DNA from: Fagopyrum homotropicum
Taxonomy: Eukaryota > Streptophyta > Magnoliopsida > Caryophyllales > Polygonaceae
Reading direction: 5' to 3'
Assembly (NCBI GenBank): GCA_033239125.1
Contig: BSWB01000006.1
Coordinates: forward strand, 119,892,242-119,956,241
DNA length: 64,000 nt
Part shown: positions 35,128-45,749 of the stretch, one piece after another
Layout of the letters: the number at the start of each line of letters is the position of its first letter
Position numbering within the stretch: position 1 is the stretch's first letter
Program-made: the position numbers and the translations under genes
The notes under the pieces: generated by a model
The model's input: the letters and a program-made list of their open reading frames with translations, nothing else
Databases searched by the model: none
Told to the model about the DNA's origin: nothing

Positions 35128-37589
35128 TGTGACGCCTCCTATTTCATTTCTAGTTTATTACCAGTTAATTAACCCTGTTTAAAGCAATAAGCGGAAAAGC
35201 GGAAAACGTAAATTTTTAAAACTTTATCTTACAACCATATTCACAACATTTATACATACTAACATACGTCATAAACTCCGTTTAACCAAAACACAACTGT
35301 TTTAAAACCATGCAAAACATCCTAGGCGGTAGCATCCCATAACAGCCCACCTGATATGATCTCAAATCCAGGTGTTGGGTCCAACGTCCTTGCCTTGATC
35401 AGGCCGAGTCTGAGTAGCTGAAAAATATGTGGATATAACAACAATGAGCCACACGCTCAGTAAGGGTATACCAATCGCACTCTCCCAATATATATAAGTA
35501 TCTAATATCCCGTCCCCAAAGGACACTCTATAACCTTCCTCACATTCCAGAGTCGATCAATGCATACATATCCACATTCACATATAATTCCACAACCATT
35601 CACATCACATTTCACATAAACATTCAAGCATTTTATCACACATCACATATCAACATATCATCTCATATAAACATCTCATATCATCTCATCACATATAAAT
35701 AATCATAACATATAACATGCTAGACTCGATCGCATCGATGCATAGGTGATAATTAACTAACTAGCTCCAACTGATCGTACGATATATTTTCTCATTGCTT
35801 TCGTATTTCTTTTCTTTCTTTCTTTTTTTTTCTTCTTTCGGTTGGCCAACCCGATAGCGTCATAGGCCCCCTGTAGATCAGGTAGCGACCTCGGCCATCT
35901 GTCCTAAGACCCCCTGTAGATCAGGTCGCGATCTTGGACTATTTTTCTTATCTTGAGGCCCCCTGTAGATTAGGTAGCGACCCCTGGCTGTTTTTCTTAT
36001 CTCGAGGCCCCCTGTAGATTAGGTAGCGACCTCTGAGGCCCCCTGTAGATCAAGTAGCGACCTCGTCCCCCGGAAACCCGTGCGGGACCCAGTTGGGCTA
36101 ATTAATCAATTACCATCCTATATTATCACTTTCATCTCATAACTCAATTTCATGCTTCCATCATATTCTTTCATCACATTCTTTCCACTATCTCATGTAC
36201 CTCATGCATGTTTTCATAAGGAATATCAAGTCATCATCATCGTCTCACTCATATACATATAAGCATGCATACAATCATAACAAACATATATATACACTCA
36301 AGCATGCATAAAATCATAGCATATTAAATACATAACATATATTAAGCAAGTGTAATTCATATACACTTACCTTGCAGGTAAGAACAATAAAACCTCGCAA
36401 ACCAACTATTGAGTCCGTTTCCCACTCGGACTATCCTCCTTTCTCGTATTTGGATACGCTCACAAAGAAGTAAGCTATAATTAAAACCGAACCCTTCAAC
36501 AACACCTGTTGAGAATATCATATTCCTCGTATTAAACTTCTCGCTTCAACCACCAGTTAAATTCATTCCTTTGAATTTAATTAGCTTATAACATTTTCTA
36601 GAATCCCAATTTAATTAATTAACCTTTAATTAATTAATTAAATTTCGTCAGAACAACGTTTTGCCCGCAAGCAATTTCTGAACCCACCTGTCATCAAATC
36701 TTAACAAACAAACAACCCATAATCACCAGAATAAAGTAACGAGCATAATGGAATTTCCAATTATCCATTTTGACAAGCCTAAGGTCAATTTAGGCTAAAT
36801 CGCAATACGGAAAACGAATAAATTCATAACTTATTCGTTACTAACCCGATTGACGATCCGAAAGAAGATTCGGAATCACAACGACGCAGGCTACGCTCGG
36901 ACACCATCAAATTCACCGGAATCTGAGCGACGGAACCTCCCTAGTATCATATATGCTCGACCAGACCTCCCCTTGCTCGGAAATGTAGAAACTCGGTACC
37001 AAAATGAAGAGAATGAAGAGAGGAATCCAAAAACTCAAACGGATTTGAAATCGGATTAGAAACGAAGAGTAGATCTGAGTTTGAAGGTTGAGAGAAATCA
37101 GAGCTTTTACGAGGAAACGTGAAAGAAAATGAATTAATAAACGATATTTCAGCTATTTATAGCGAAGACGATAATTATCCTTTAGCGGAGTCGATAATTA
37201 TCCTTTTACCGATCCGGAAGCGGTTTAAGCCCCCTTCTCCAAACTTCTCGAAATTGGAATAATAAATCTGGAATATTGTATGGATAATTATTCCGCAATT
37301 GTTTCGAAAAACGCGTATTCCTAAGCCGTCTTTCTTAGCCGCTAAGAAACGAAATAGCGACTCTTTTAGCCATTTTGCCTTTTTATGTTTTTTCATATCT
37401 AGGACATGTCCGATGTCCTGATCATTTCTCTCAACTGCATTTTTATTAATTGAAGCTCCCAAATGCTCCAAATAATACCGGGGTGTAATATCATCTAGGA
37501 GCTGGTTACCTCGAGAGGTATCTCGTGTTAAAACGGATTTAATTTCCTAAATTACTCGATTAGGTCATCTTCGATTTTTGACTGTTACA
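35128..37589 (-). repeat. 3' LTR of the Ty3 element
   Basis: This 2462-bp copy is bounded by TG/CA. A minus-strand TATAAATA (about 37152-37160) places the U3/R border about 430-470 bp into the LTR, leaving an unusually long R-U5. A tandem array (35860-36065) and a strong donor-like AAG/GTAAGTG (about 36370, minus) lie in that long part. Confidence 0.95.
35860..36065. repeat. Five-copy tandem array CCCCCTGTAGATCAGGTAGC in the LTR
   Basis: Five copies of CCCCCTGTAGATCAGGTAGCG are spaced 30-55 bp apart. The same array is in the other LTR at about 42148-42350. Three of the roughly eight LTR differences fall here (GATTAGG twice and GATCAAG in this copy, GATCAGG throughout in the other). Confidence 0.9.
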
Positions 37590-37606
37590 AATATCTCCCA
37601 CTTTAA
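37590..37606 (-). other. Polypurine tract of the Ty3 element
   Basis: The minus strand reads AAAGTGGGAGATATT immediately before the 3' LTR start TGTAACAG. This is the expected plus-strand DNA primer. Confidence 0.8.
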
Positions 37607-37699
37607 GAAATTTCGTCCCGAAATTTAAGAAAGGACGTAGAACCAAACTCGTAGATGTATCAAAAGGATGCACAACCGGATCACAATTTCTCGAGGTTT

Positions 37700-40600
37700 T
37701 TACTCAAAAAGATAGGGGTATCTAGCTCTCATATCTCGCTCGGTTTCCCATGTAGCCTCTCGAGCTGAATGATGTCCCCATCTGACCTTCACCATCGGAA
37801 TCTCCTTGTTTCTCAATCTTCGAACTTGTCTGCCTAAAACCTCAACTGGTTCTTCTGGGTAGGACAAGTTCTCAGATACTTCTATCTCAGGTTCGGGAAT
37901 GATATGACTTGGATCTGACCTATACCTCCGTAGCACCGATACGTGAAAGACGTCATGCAATCTTGATAACTCAGGTGGTAACGCCAATCTATACGCAAGT
38001 GGTCCGATCTTCTCTAAGATCTCATATGGACCAATGTATCTCGGTGCTAACTTCCCATGCCTACCAAATCTCATAACTCCCCTCCAAGGAGATACCTTCA
38101 AAAACACTCTCTCGCCTATCTCATATGTCATCTCTCGTCTATGGCGATCAAAGTAGCTCTTTTGACGATCTTGTGTTGCCTTCAAGCAGTGCTTTACTAG
38201 TTGTACTTTCTCTATTGTCTGTTGTACAAGTTCAGGACCCTCTATCTGTCGCATGCCCTCAAAATCCCAACATACAGGTGTGCGACACTTCCTTCCATAC
38301 AAGGCCTCGTAAGGGGCCATACCAATACTTGAATGGAAACTGTTATTATACGCAAATTCGAGCAATGGCAGGTTAGAATCCCAGTTACCTTTAAGCTCCA
38401 AAACACAGGATCTCAACATCTCCTCCAAGGTCTGAATCGTTCTCTCTGATTGTCCGTCTGTCTGAGGATGAAATGCCGTACTGAAATGCAATCTTGTACC
38501 TAAGGCAGTTTGCAGACTTCCCCAGAAATGCGAGGTAAACCTCGGATCTCTATCAGATACAATCGATACAGGGACTCCGTGCAGTCGAACAATCTCTCTC
38601 ACATACAACTCTGCCAGCTCATCCAAGGAGTTATCTTGTCTCATCGGTAAGAAGTGGGCAGATTTCGTCAACCTGTCTACAATCACCCATACCGTGTCAT
38701 TCTTTCTGAAAGTCCTAGGAAGTCCAACCACAAAATCCATTGTAATCCGCTCCCACTTCCACTCAGGAATTGATAAAGATTGTAATTTTCCTGCTGGTGC
38801 TTGGTGTTCAGCTTTCACTTGCTGGCACACTAGACATCGAGCTACAAAATCAGCTACCTCTCGTCTCATCCTGGGCCACCAATAGATCTTCCTCAGGTCA
38901 TTAAACATCTTCGTACTCCCAGGATGCATGGAATACCTCGAGGAGTGTGCCTCTTCAAGTAGCTTCTTCTTTAACTCCTCAATGTTGGGCATGCATATCC
39001 GTGTACCTTTGTATAACACTCCCTGATCAGACAACTGGAAGTGTGTAGTGGTAGCATCTCCCACTTTAGCTTTCAACTTCTTCAGTGTAGCATCCTCATC
39101 TTGTCTAGTTGAAATCTCATCGAGAATCAACGGTCTAACCTGAATGTTCGCTATCAACTCGGATCCTCTTACATCCATCTCTACTCTCATAACTCTGAGA
39201 GCTAATAGATGCTCAACTTTGTAGTTGACCTTACCACCTTGGTCACTGCTCTTTCTGCTGAGAGCGTCAGCTACCACATTCGCCTTTCCTGGATGGTACT
39301 CTATAGTGCAATCATAATCCTTGAGTAACTCCATCCATCTTCTCTGCCTCAGATTCAGATCCCTTTGAGTGGGAATATACTTCAGGCTTTTATGGTCGGT
39401 AAACACCGGAAATGTATCACCATAAAGATAGTGCCTCCAGGTCTTAAGAGCATGAACTATAGCAGCAAGCTCTAGGTCGTGTGTAGGGTAGTTCTGCTCA
39501 TGAGGTCTCAATTGTCTAGATGTATAAGCTATTACCTTCCCTTCCTGCATTAGAACTCCTCCTAAGCCACTCCCAGATGCGTCGGTGTAAACCACAAAGT
39601 TACCCTTATCTGAGGGTACAGCCAGAATAGGGAACGTAGTCAATCTTTTCTTAAGTTCTTCAAAGCTCTCTTGACAATTGTTATCCCATATAAACTGCTG
39701 ATTCTTCTTTAGCAAGTTAGTCAATGGGCGCGCGATAATCGAGAAGTTCTTTACAAACCTCCTGTAATAACCCGCCAGTCCTAAGAAGCTGCGAATCTCC
39801 GTAATGCTCTTCGGAATTTCCCATTCTGTAATAGCCTTGATCTTGGATGGATCAGGTTGTATACCATCTCGTGATATCACATGCCCTAGAAAGGCAATCT
39901 GATCCGTCCAAAACTCGCACTTGTTGAACTTCGCATACAATTGTCTCTCCCTCAAAATCCCTAAGATACGTCTCAGATGTTCTCTATGAGTATCTGCATC
40001 TCGGGAATATATCAAGATATCATCAATGAAGACCGCGACAAACTGATCTAGATAAGGTTGGAAGATCGAGTTCATCAACGCCATGAATGCTGCAGGTGCA
40101 TTCGTCAACCTAACAGGCATAACTGTAAACTCATAGTGTCCATACCGAGTACGAAAAGCTGTATTCGGTATAGAATTCTCTGCTATCCTCAACTGCCAGT
40201 ATCCCGATCGAAGATCAATCTTTGAAAATATTGTAGCACCCCTTAACTGTTCAAGCAAGTCCTCTATCCTCGGTAAGGAATACTTGTTCTTGATTGTAAT
40301 TTTGTTCAGCTGACGGTAGTCTATGCACAATCGTAAACTACCGCCCTTCTTCTTCTTCACAAAAAGCACTGGTGCACCCCAAGGAGAAATAATCGAGCGT
40401 ATAAAACCTTTCTCGAGAAACTCCTCTATCTATTTTTTTAACTCCTCCAGCTCTAGTGGAACCATCCTGTAAGGAGCAATTGATATAGGTGTTGCACCTT
40501 GTAATGCTTCAATCTCGAAGTCTACCTCTCTACTCGGAGGTAAACCAGGTAAATCATCAAGGAAAACTTCAGGAAATTCTCTGACAACATCCATCTCAGA

Positions 40601-40850
40601 TACTTAGGGGCTAACAATAGCAGAATCTGACACACTAGCCAAATAAGCCTGACACCCTTCTCGAAGTAATCTAAAAATTTTCACTATAGATATGAGGCAA
40701 GCAGGAACCATATTCCTCTCACATGTCAAAATCACCTCTCTCATCCCATCTATTACCATGGTGACTTCCTTTGTATAATAATCAATCAATGCTCTATGAG
40801 TGGATAACAATCCATACCTAATATCACATCAAACTCTCTCAAGAAATCAT
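37700..40850 (-). pseudogene. Ty3 pol: protease remnant, RT, RNase H, integrase, chromodomain
   Basis: An intact 889-codon frame (40369-37700) covers reverse transcriptase (LRLCIDYRQLNKITIKNKYS, VAVFIDDILIYS with FIDD active site). RNase H follows (VVYTDASGSGLGGVLMQEGK). The integrase zinc finger has the HHCC pattern ending CLVCQQVK, and the DDE core shows ERITMDFVVGLP, VSIVSDRDPRF and the Glu in GQSERTIQTLEEM. The C-terminus, PEEPVEVLGRQVRRLRNKEI plus VRWGHHSAREATWE, is chromodomain-like. Upstream the frame is broken: TAG before IEEFLEKGFIR (about 40432), TAA before VSEMDVVREFPEVF (40604), and a 1-bp loss at the protease block ILGMD-LSTHRA (about 40808). The polyprotein cannot be made from its natural start. 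Confidence 0.92.
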
Positions 40851-40879
40851 CTCATGTCAGCACAGGTGGTATACTATGG

Positions 40880-41340
40880 CCATTAGGGACCGTGTCCCAC
40901 CAGATCCAATCTTTAGGAATCAATAGAAAAGGCAGATCCCGTCTCCAGTTGCTCCCTCAAGCAAGGATATAGCATATTGTACACGTCTCTCATTAGCGTA
41001 GATAACTCCATCTAGAATGGACGCAGTGTTCTTCAATCACTCATCCATTACTAATGGATTAGTAGTCCCCTCAAACGACTTTGCTCATTGGCAGAAAATC
41101 TTCTCAAAGTTCTTGTCCATCTTTACTAGAATAATACCCGCCTGAGACACTGTTGTGTCTATGGTGGTATAACTTCTCTCAAATATATCACTAAATCAGA
41201 TATACCAGCCATATCTGATGGTGGTAGTAATATTGGCTAAACTGGCACCTTAGGGTGCTCCTGATCATTTCTACCCTGAGCATGTACACACTCAGTCGAC
41301 CCTTTGGCTGTGCTCCACCATCTAAAAGAAAAAGAAATTT
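40880..41340 (-). pseudogene. Ty3 gag remnant
   Basis: Between the primer site and the protease remnant only about 0.5 kb remains. It encodes fragments of the gag N-terminal domain (KSFEGTTNPLVMDE, LKNTASILDGVIYANERRVQ, YAISLLEGATGD) with several stops. The rest of gag and the zinc knuckle are gone. Confidence 0.75.
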
Positions 41341-41393
41341 TCAAAAGCTTTTCAGAAAACTTCCCACAACCCAAGTCAAGGAATCATATCCCT

Positions 41394-41405
41394 GCTCTGA
41401 TACCA
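41394..41405 (-). other. Primer-binding site, initiator Met tRNA
   Basis: TGGTATCAGAGC on the minus strand lies 6 nt inside the 5' LTR. It is complementary to the 3' end of plant initiator tRNA-Met. Confidence 0.92.
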
Positions 41406-41411
41406 ACCAAA

Positions 41412-43873
41412 TGTGACGCCTCCTATTTCATTTCTAGTTTATTACCAGTTAATTAACCCTGTTTAAAGCAATAAGCGGAAAAGCGGAAAACGTAAATTTT
41501 TAAAACTTTATCTTACAACCATATTCACAACATTTATACATACTAACATACGTCATAAACTCCGTTTAACCAAAACACAACTGTTTTAAAACCATGCAAA
41601 ACATCCTAGGCGGTAGCATCCCATAACAGCCCACCTGATATGATCTCAAATCCAGGTGTTGGGTCCAACGTCCTTGCCTTGATCAGGCCGAGTCTGAGTA
41701 GCTGAAAAATATGTGGATATAACAACAATGAGCCACACGCTCAGTAAGGGTATACCAATCGCACTCTCCCAATATATATAAGTATCTAATATCCCGTCCC
41801 CAAAGGACACTCTATAACCTTCCTCACATTCCAGAGTCGATCAATGCATACATATCCACATTCACATATAATTCCACAACCATTCACATCACATTTCACA
41901 TAAACATTCAAGCATTTTATCACACATCACATATCAACATATCATCTCATATAAACATCTCATATCATCTCATCACATATAAATAATCATAACATATAAC
42001 ATGCTAGACTCGATCGCATCGATGCATAGGTGATAATTAACTAACTAGCTCCAACTGATCGTACGATATATTTTCTCATTGCTTTCGTATTTCTTTTCTT
42101 TCTTTCTTTTTTTTTCTTCTTTCGGTTGGCCAACCCGATAGCGTCATAGGCCCCCTGTAGATCAGGTAGCGACCTCGGCCATCTGTCCTAAGACCCCCTG
42201 TAGATCAGGTCGCGATCTTGGACTATTTTTCTTATCTTGAGGCCCCCTGTAGATCAGGTAGCGACCCCTGGCTGTTTTTCTTATCTCGAGGCCCCCTGTA
42301 GATCAGGTAGCGACCTCTGAGGCCCCCTGTAGATCAGGTAGCGACCTCGTCCCCCGGAAACCCGTGCGGGACCCAGTTGGGCTAATTAATCAATTACCAT
42401 CCTATATTATCACTTTCATCTCATAACTCAATTTCATGCTTCCATCATATTCTTTCATCACATTCTTTCCACTATCTCATGTACCTCATGCATGCTTTCA
42501 TAAGGAATATCAAGTCATCATCATCGTCTCACTCATATACATATAAGCATGCATACAATCATAACAAACATATATATACACTCAAGCATGCATAAAATCA
42601 TAGCATATTAAATACATAACATATATTAAGCAAGTGTAATTCATATACACTTACCTCGCAGGTAAGAACAATAAAACCTTGCAAACCAACTATTGAGTCC
42701 GTTTCCCACTCGGACTATCCTCCTTTCTCGTATTTGGATACGCTCACAAAGAAGTAAGCTATAATTAAAACCGAACCCTTCAACAACACCTGTTGAGAAT
42801 ATCATATTCCTCGTATTAAACTTCTCGCTTCAACCACCAGTTAAATTCATTCCTTTGAATTTAATTAGCTTATAACATTTTCTAGAATCCCAATTTAATT
42901 AATTAACCTTTAATTAATTAATTAAATTTCGTCAGAACAACGTTTTGCCCGCAGGCAATTTCTGAACCCACCTGTCATCAAATCTTAACAAACAAACAAC
43001 CCATAATCACCAGAATAAAGTAACGAGCATAATGGAATTTCCAATTATCCATTTTGACAAGCCTAAGGTCAATTTAGGCTAAATCGCAATACGGAAAACG
43101 AATAAATTCATAACTTATTCGTTACTAACCCGATTGACGATCCGAAAGAAGATTCGGAATCACAACGACGCAGGCTACGCTCGGACACCATCAAATTCAC
43201 CGGAATCTGAGCGACGGAACCTCCCTAGTATCATATATGCTCGACCAGACCTCCCCTTGCTCGGAAATGTAGAAACTCGGTACCAAAATGAAGAGAATGA
43301 AGAGAGGAATCCAAAAACTCAAACGGATTTGAAATCGGATTAGAAACGAAGAGTAGATCTGAGTTTGAAGGTTGAGAGAAATCAGAGCTTTTACGAGGAA
43401 ACGTGAAAGAAAATGAATTAATAAACGATATTTCAGCTATTTATAGCGAAGACGATAATTATCCTTTAGCGGAGTCGATAATTATCCTTTTACCGATCCG
43501 GAAGCGGTTTAAGCCCCCTTCTCCAAACTTTTCGAAATTGGAATAATAAATCTGGAATATTGTATGGATAATTATTCCGCAATTGTTTCGAAAAACGCGT
43601 ATTCCTAAGCCGTCTTTCTTAGCCGCTAAGAAACGAAATAGCGACTCTTTTAGCCATTTTGCCTTTTTATGTTTTTTCATATCTAGGACATGTCCGATGT
43701 CCTGATCATTTCTCTCAACTGCATTTTTATTAATTGAAGCTCCCAAATGCTCCAAATAATACCGGGGTGTAATATCATCTAGGAGCTGGTTACCTCGAGA
43801 GGTATCTCGTGTTAAAACGGATTTAATTTCCTAAATTACTCGATTAGGTCATCTTCGATTTTTGACTGTTACA
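41412..43873 (-). repeat. 5' LTR of the Ty3 element
   Basis: This is the 2462-bp partner of 35128-37589, nearly identical to it. It should carry the promoter (TATAAATA near 43436-43444 on the minus strand). Confidence 0.95.
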
Positions 43874-43878
43874 CTCTA

Positions 43879-44070
43879 GGTTTTGTCTTTTTCGCTTGGT
43901 GACCGCAAATTTTGCCTTTTCAGTTTGGTGCTCTCGAGGTTTGATATTTTTTTGCTTGCTGTCTTTCAAGATTGGTTTTTTTCGGTTGGTGTCCTCCATG
44001 TTTGTTTTTCCTGTTTGATGTCCTTTAAGTTTGATAATTTTTCGTTTAGTGTCCTATTTTTATTTAATCA
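43879..44070. repeat. Degenerate tandem repeat, about 35-bp unit (TTGGTGTCCTCCAAGTTTG-like)
   Basis: Successive units are TTCGCTTGGTGACCGCAAAT, TCAGTTTGGTGCTCTCGAGG, TTTGCTTGCTGTCTTTCAAG, TTCGGTTGGTGTCCTCCATG, CCTGTTTGATGTCCTTTAAG and TTCGTTTAGTGTCC. That makes about six units of 33-36 bp, directly adjoining the Ty3 insertion point. No gene was seen. Confidence 0.7.
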
Positions 44071-44289
44071 TTGAGGAGACTAGGAAATAAACGAAAAAAA
44101 AAATGTCTTGTATCAAATTTGAATATTTGACGATAACAAACTTAGCTTATTCCATATCTGATTCGAAGAATTGAGACGATGTTTCGTATATGATTCAGAT
44201 AAATACTTATCGGATGAAAACTTATTCAGATCTTTTTGAGTTGAATCACCGGGTTATTAGTTTGAATTGATCGGATTTATTTGTCATCC

Positions 44290-45350
44290 CTTGTAAGAAT
44301 ACCTTAAGCTTTGTAGTTTACACCTTAAGTTTGTGGTGACACTTTTAACTTGTAATGACACCTTAAGCTTATGCTTAAGGTGAGTAAAAATTCGGATCTG
44401 ACGGACGCGAGCCACTAACTCGATGATCCGATTTAAAAAAAATCTGAATGAAAATATCTGTTTATTAATTATCCAAATTGGATTATATCCCCGTATCACT
44501 TGGTCAGATACATATTGATGCTTTGTAAAATAATTGGATATCTGATGGCTTGATTTTGATATATACGCTTGATCCGGATGACAACTACTCGTATTGTTCA
44601 AAAATTTGGATAATATATCACACATATATGGTAAAAATACCTATAGTTACAGATAAATCTACGAACTTTGATATCCGTCTTGAGTATTTCATATTCGGAT
44701 AAAATTGCCGGATATTTACTCTTGGATAGGCCTTATACAGTAGTCAAGTATCGAGGAATTTGGATTGGATCAAATTGTTATGTGTTCATATCCCTAGTCA
44801 GAATTTACACCTTTAAGGTTATGATGATATTTTAAGCACGTAGTGACATCTTAAATTTGTGGTGACAATTTAAATTTGTGGTTATCCACCCTAATATTAC
44901 TTCCTCTAAATACGCTTAAATGTAATTTATTTTCTCTCACTTTGACCACTCAATAAAATAATTCTTTTTAATATGGATAAAAACGACTATTACTAAACTA
45001 CTCTCAACTCTTGATATCACAAACTCCTCCATTTAAACTTCCGATATGGATATGCTTTTATCGAGAAAACTCATAACCTAGAGTCGGCTCTAATGCCAAT
45101 ATATAAGACCCGGCGTGTTTAAGCAGTTGACCCACAAGGGCCACAACAATTATACACTTAGCTTCAAGTTCTTTGTACCCACTTGATCCTTCTCGTGATA
45201 CCTTAACTTTAACTTATAGTGATACCTTAAGTGTTTATTGACATATTATGTTCGTTGTGACACCTAACCTCTTAAATTTGTAGCGAGACATTAAACTGAC
45301 CCATTGACACCTAACTTTTTAAATTAAGTTATCTCGATACCTTAATTACA
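44290..45350. repeat. Degenerate TTGTGGTGACACCTTAAA repeats (right part)
   Basis: Clusters occur at about 44315-44385, 44815-44890 and 45190-45350, with phrases such as AAGTTTGTGGTGACACTTTT, TCTTAAATTTGTGGTGACAA and CATTGACACCTAACTTTTTA. It is the same family as 34600-34920. AT-rich text lies between clusters and no gene was recognised. Confidence 0.6.
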
Positions 45351-45619
45351 AATTCTATAATTAATATTAAACAAACTATTTTTATTTCTCACTGTAAACT
45401 TTATATTTTAGGGTGCTCTTCAGGTAACGCACATTATTCCGGTACGGGCGTGCGGCTGAACGTACATCCGACACGTGTCCCGAAAAAAATAATATTTATT
45501 TATTATTATTTTTTTTTCAAGAAACGAGTGAAAGTAAATTTATTAAGGAATAGTTCATAACTTATAAAAGGATAGTTCATGAATTATATGCAAAATTAAT
45601 TTATAGTCACTTAAATGTT

Positions 45620-45668
45620 TGGGCCTCATAGAACAACTATAAGCCCATTTGTTATGGTGTGAGGCCCA
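45620..45668 (+). promoter_or_regulatory. Site II elements upstream of the RSM22 gene
   Basis: TGGGCC (45620-45625), AGCCCA (about 45652) and GGCCCA (45663-45668) lie 80-130 bp before the start codon. This arrangement is common in plant genes for mitochondrial and ribosomal functions (TCP-binding). Confidence 0.45.
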
Positions 45669-45749
45669 ATACTTCACCGATCTTTCACGAACGATTTGTT
45701 TGTCTGGAAATCAACTGGAAAACCCTACACTCTCTAAACCCCAAATTCC

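Larger units (their letters stand above)
35128..43873 (-). mobile_element. Ty3-type LTR retrotransposon (Tekay/Del-like, chromodomain), gag-deleted
   Basis: The 8746-bp element is flanked by exact CTCTA duplications (35123-35127 and 43874-43878). It has two 2462-bp LTRs, TGTAACAG to GGCGTCACA in the minus orientation. The primer-binding site matches initiator Met tRNA and the polypurine tract abuts the 3' LTR. Internal order is gag remnant, protease remnant, then reverse transcriptase, RNase H, integrase and a chromodomain-like tail. The last features place it in the Tekay/Del chromovirus group. By eye only about eight differences, all transitions, separate the LTRs (about 0.3 percent), so insertion is recent. 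Yet the internal region lacks most of gag and carries stops. Confidence 0.95.

Noticed and set aside
36850..37471. Small frames at 36850-37059 (plus) and 37175-37471 (minus), repeated at 43134-43755
   Set aside because: They are duplicated only because they lie in the two LTRs. They have no domain and one strand opposes transcription.
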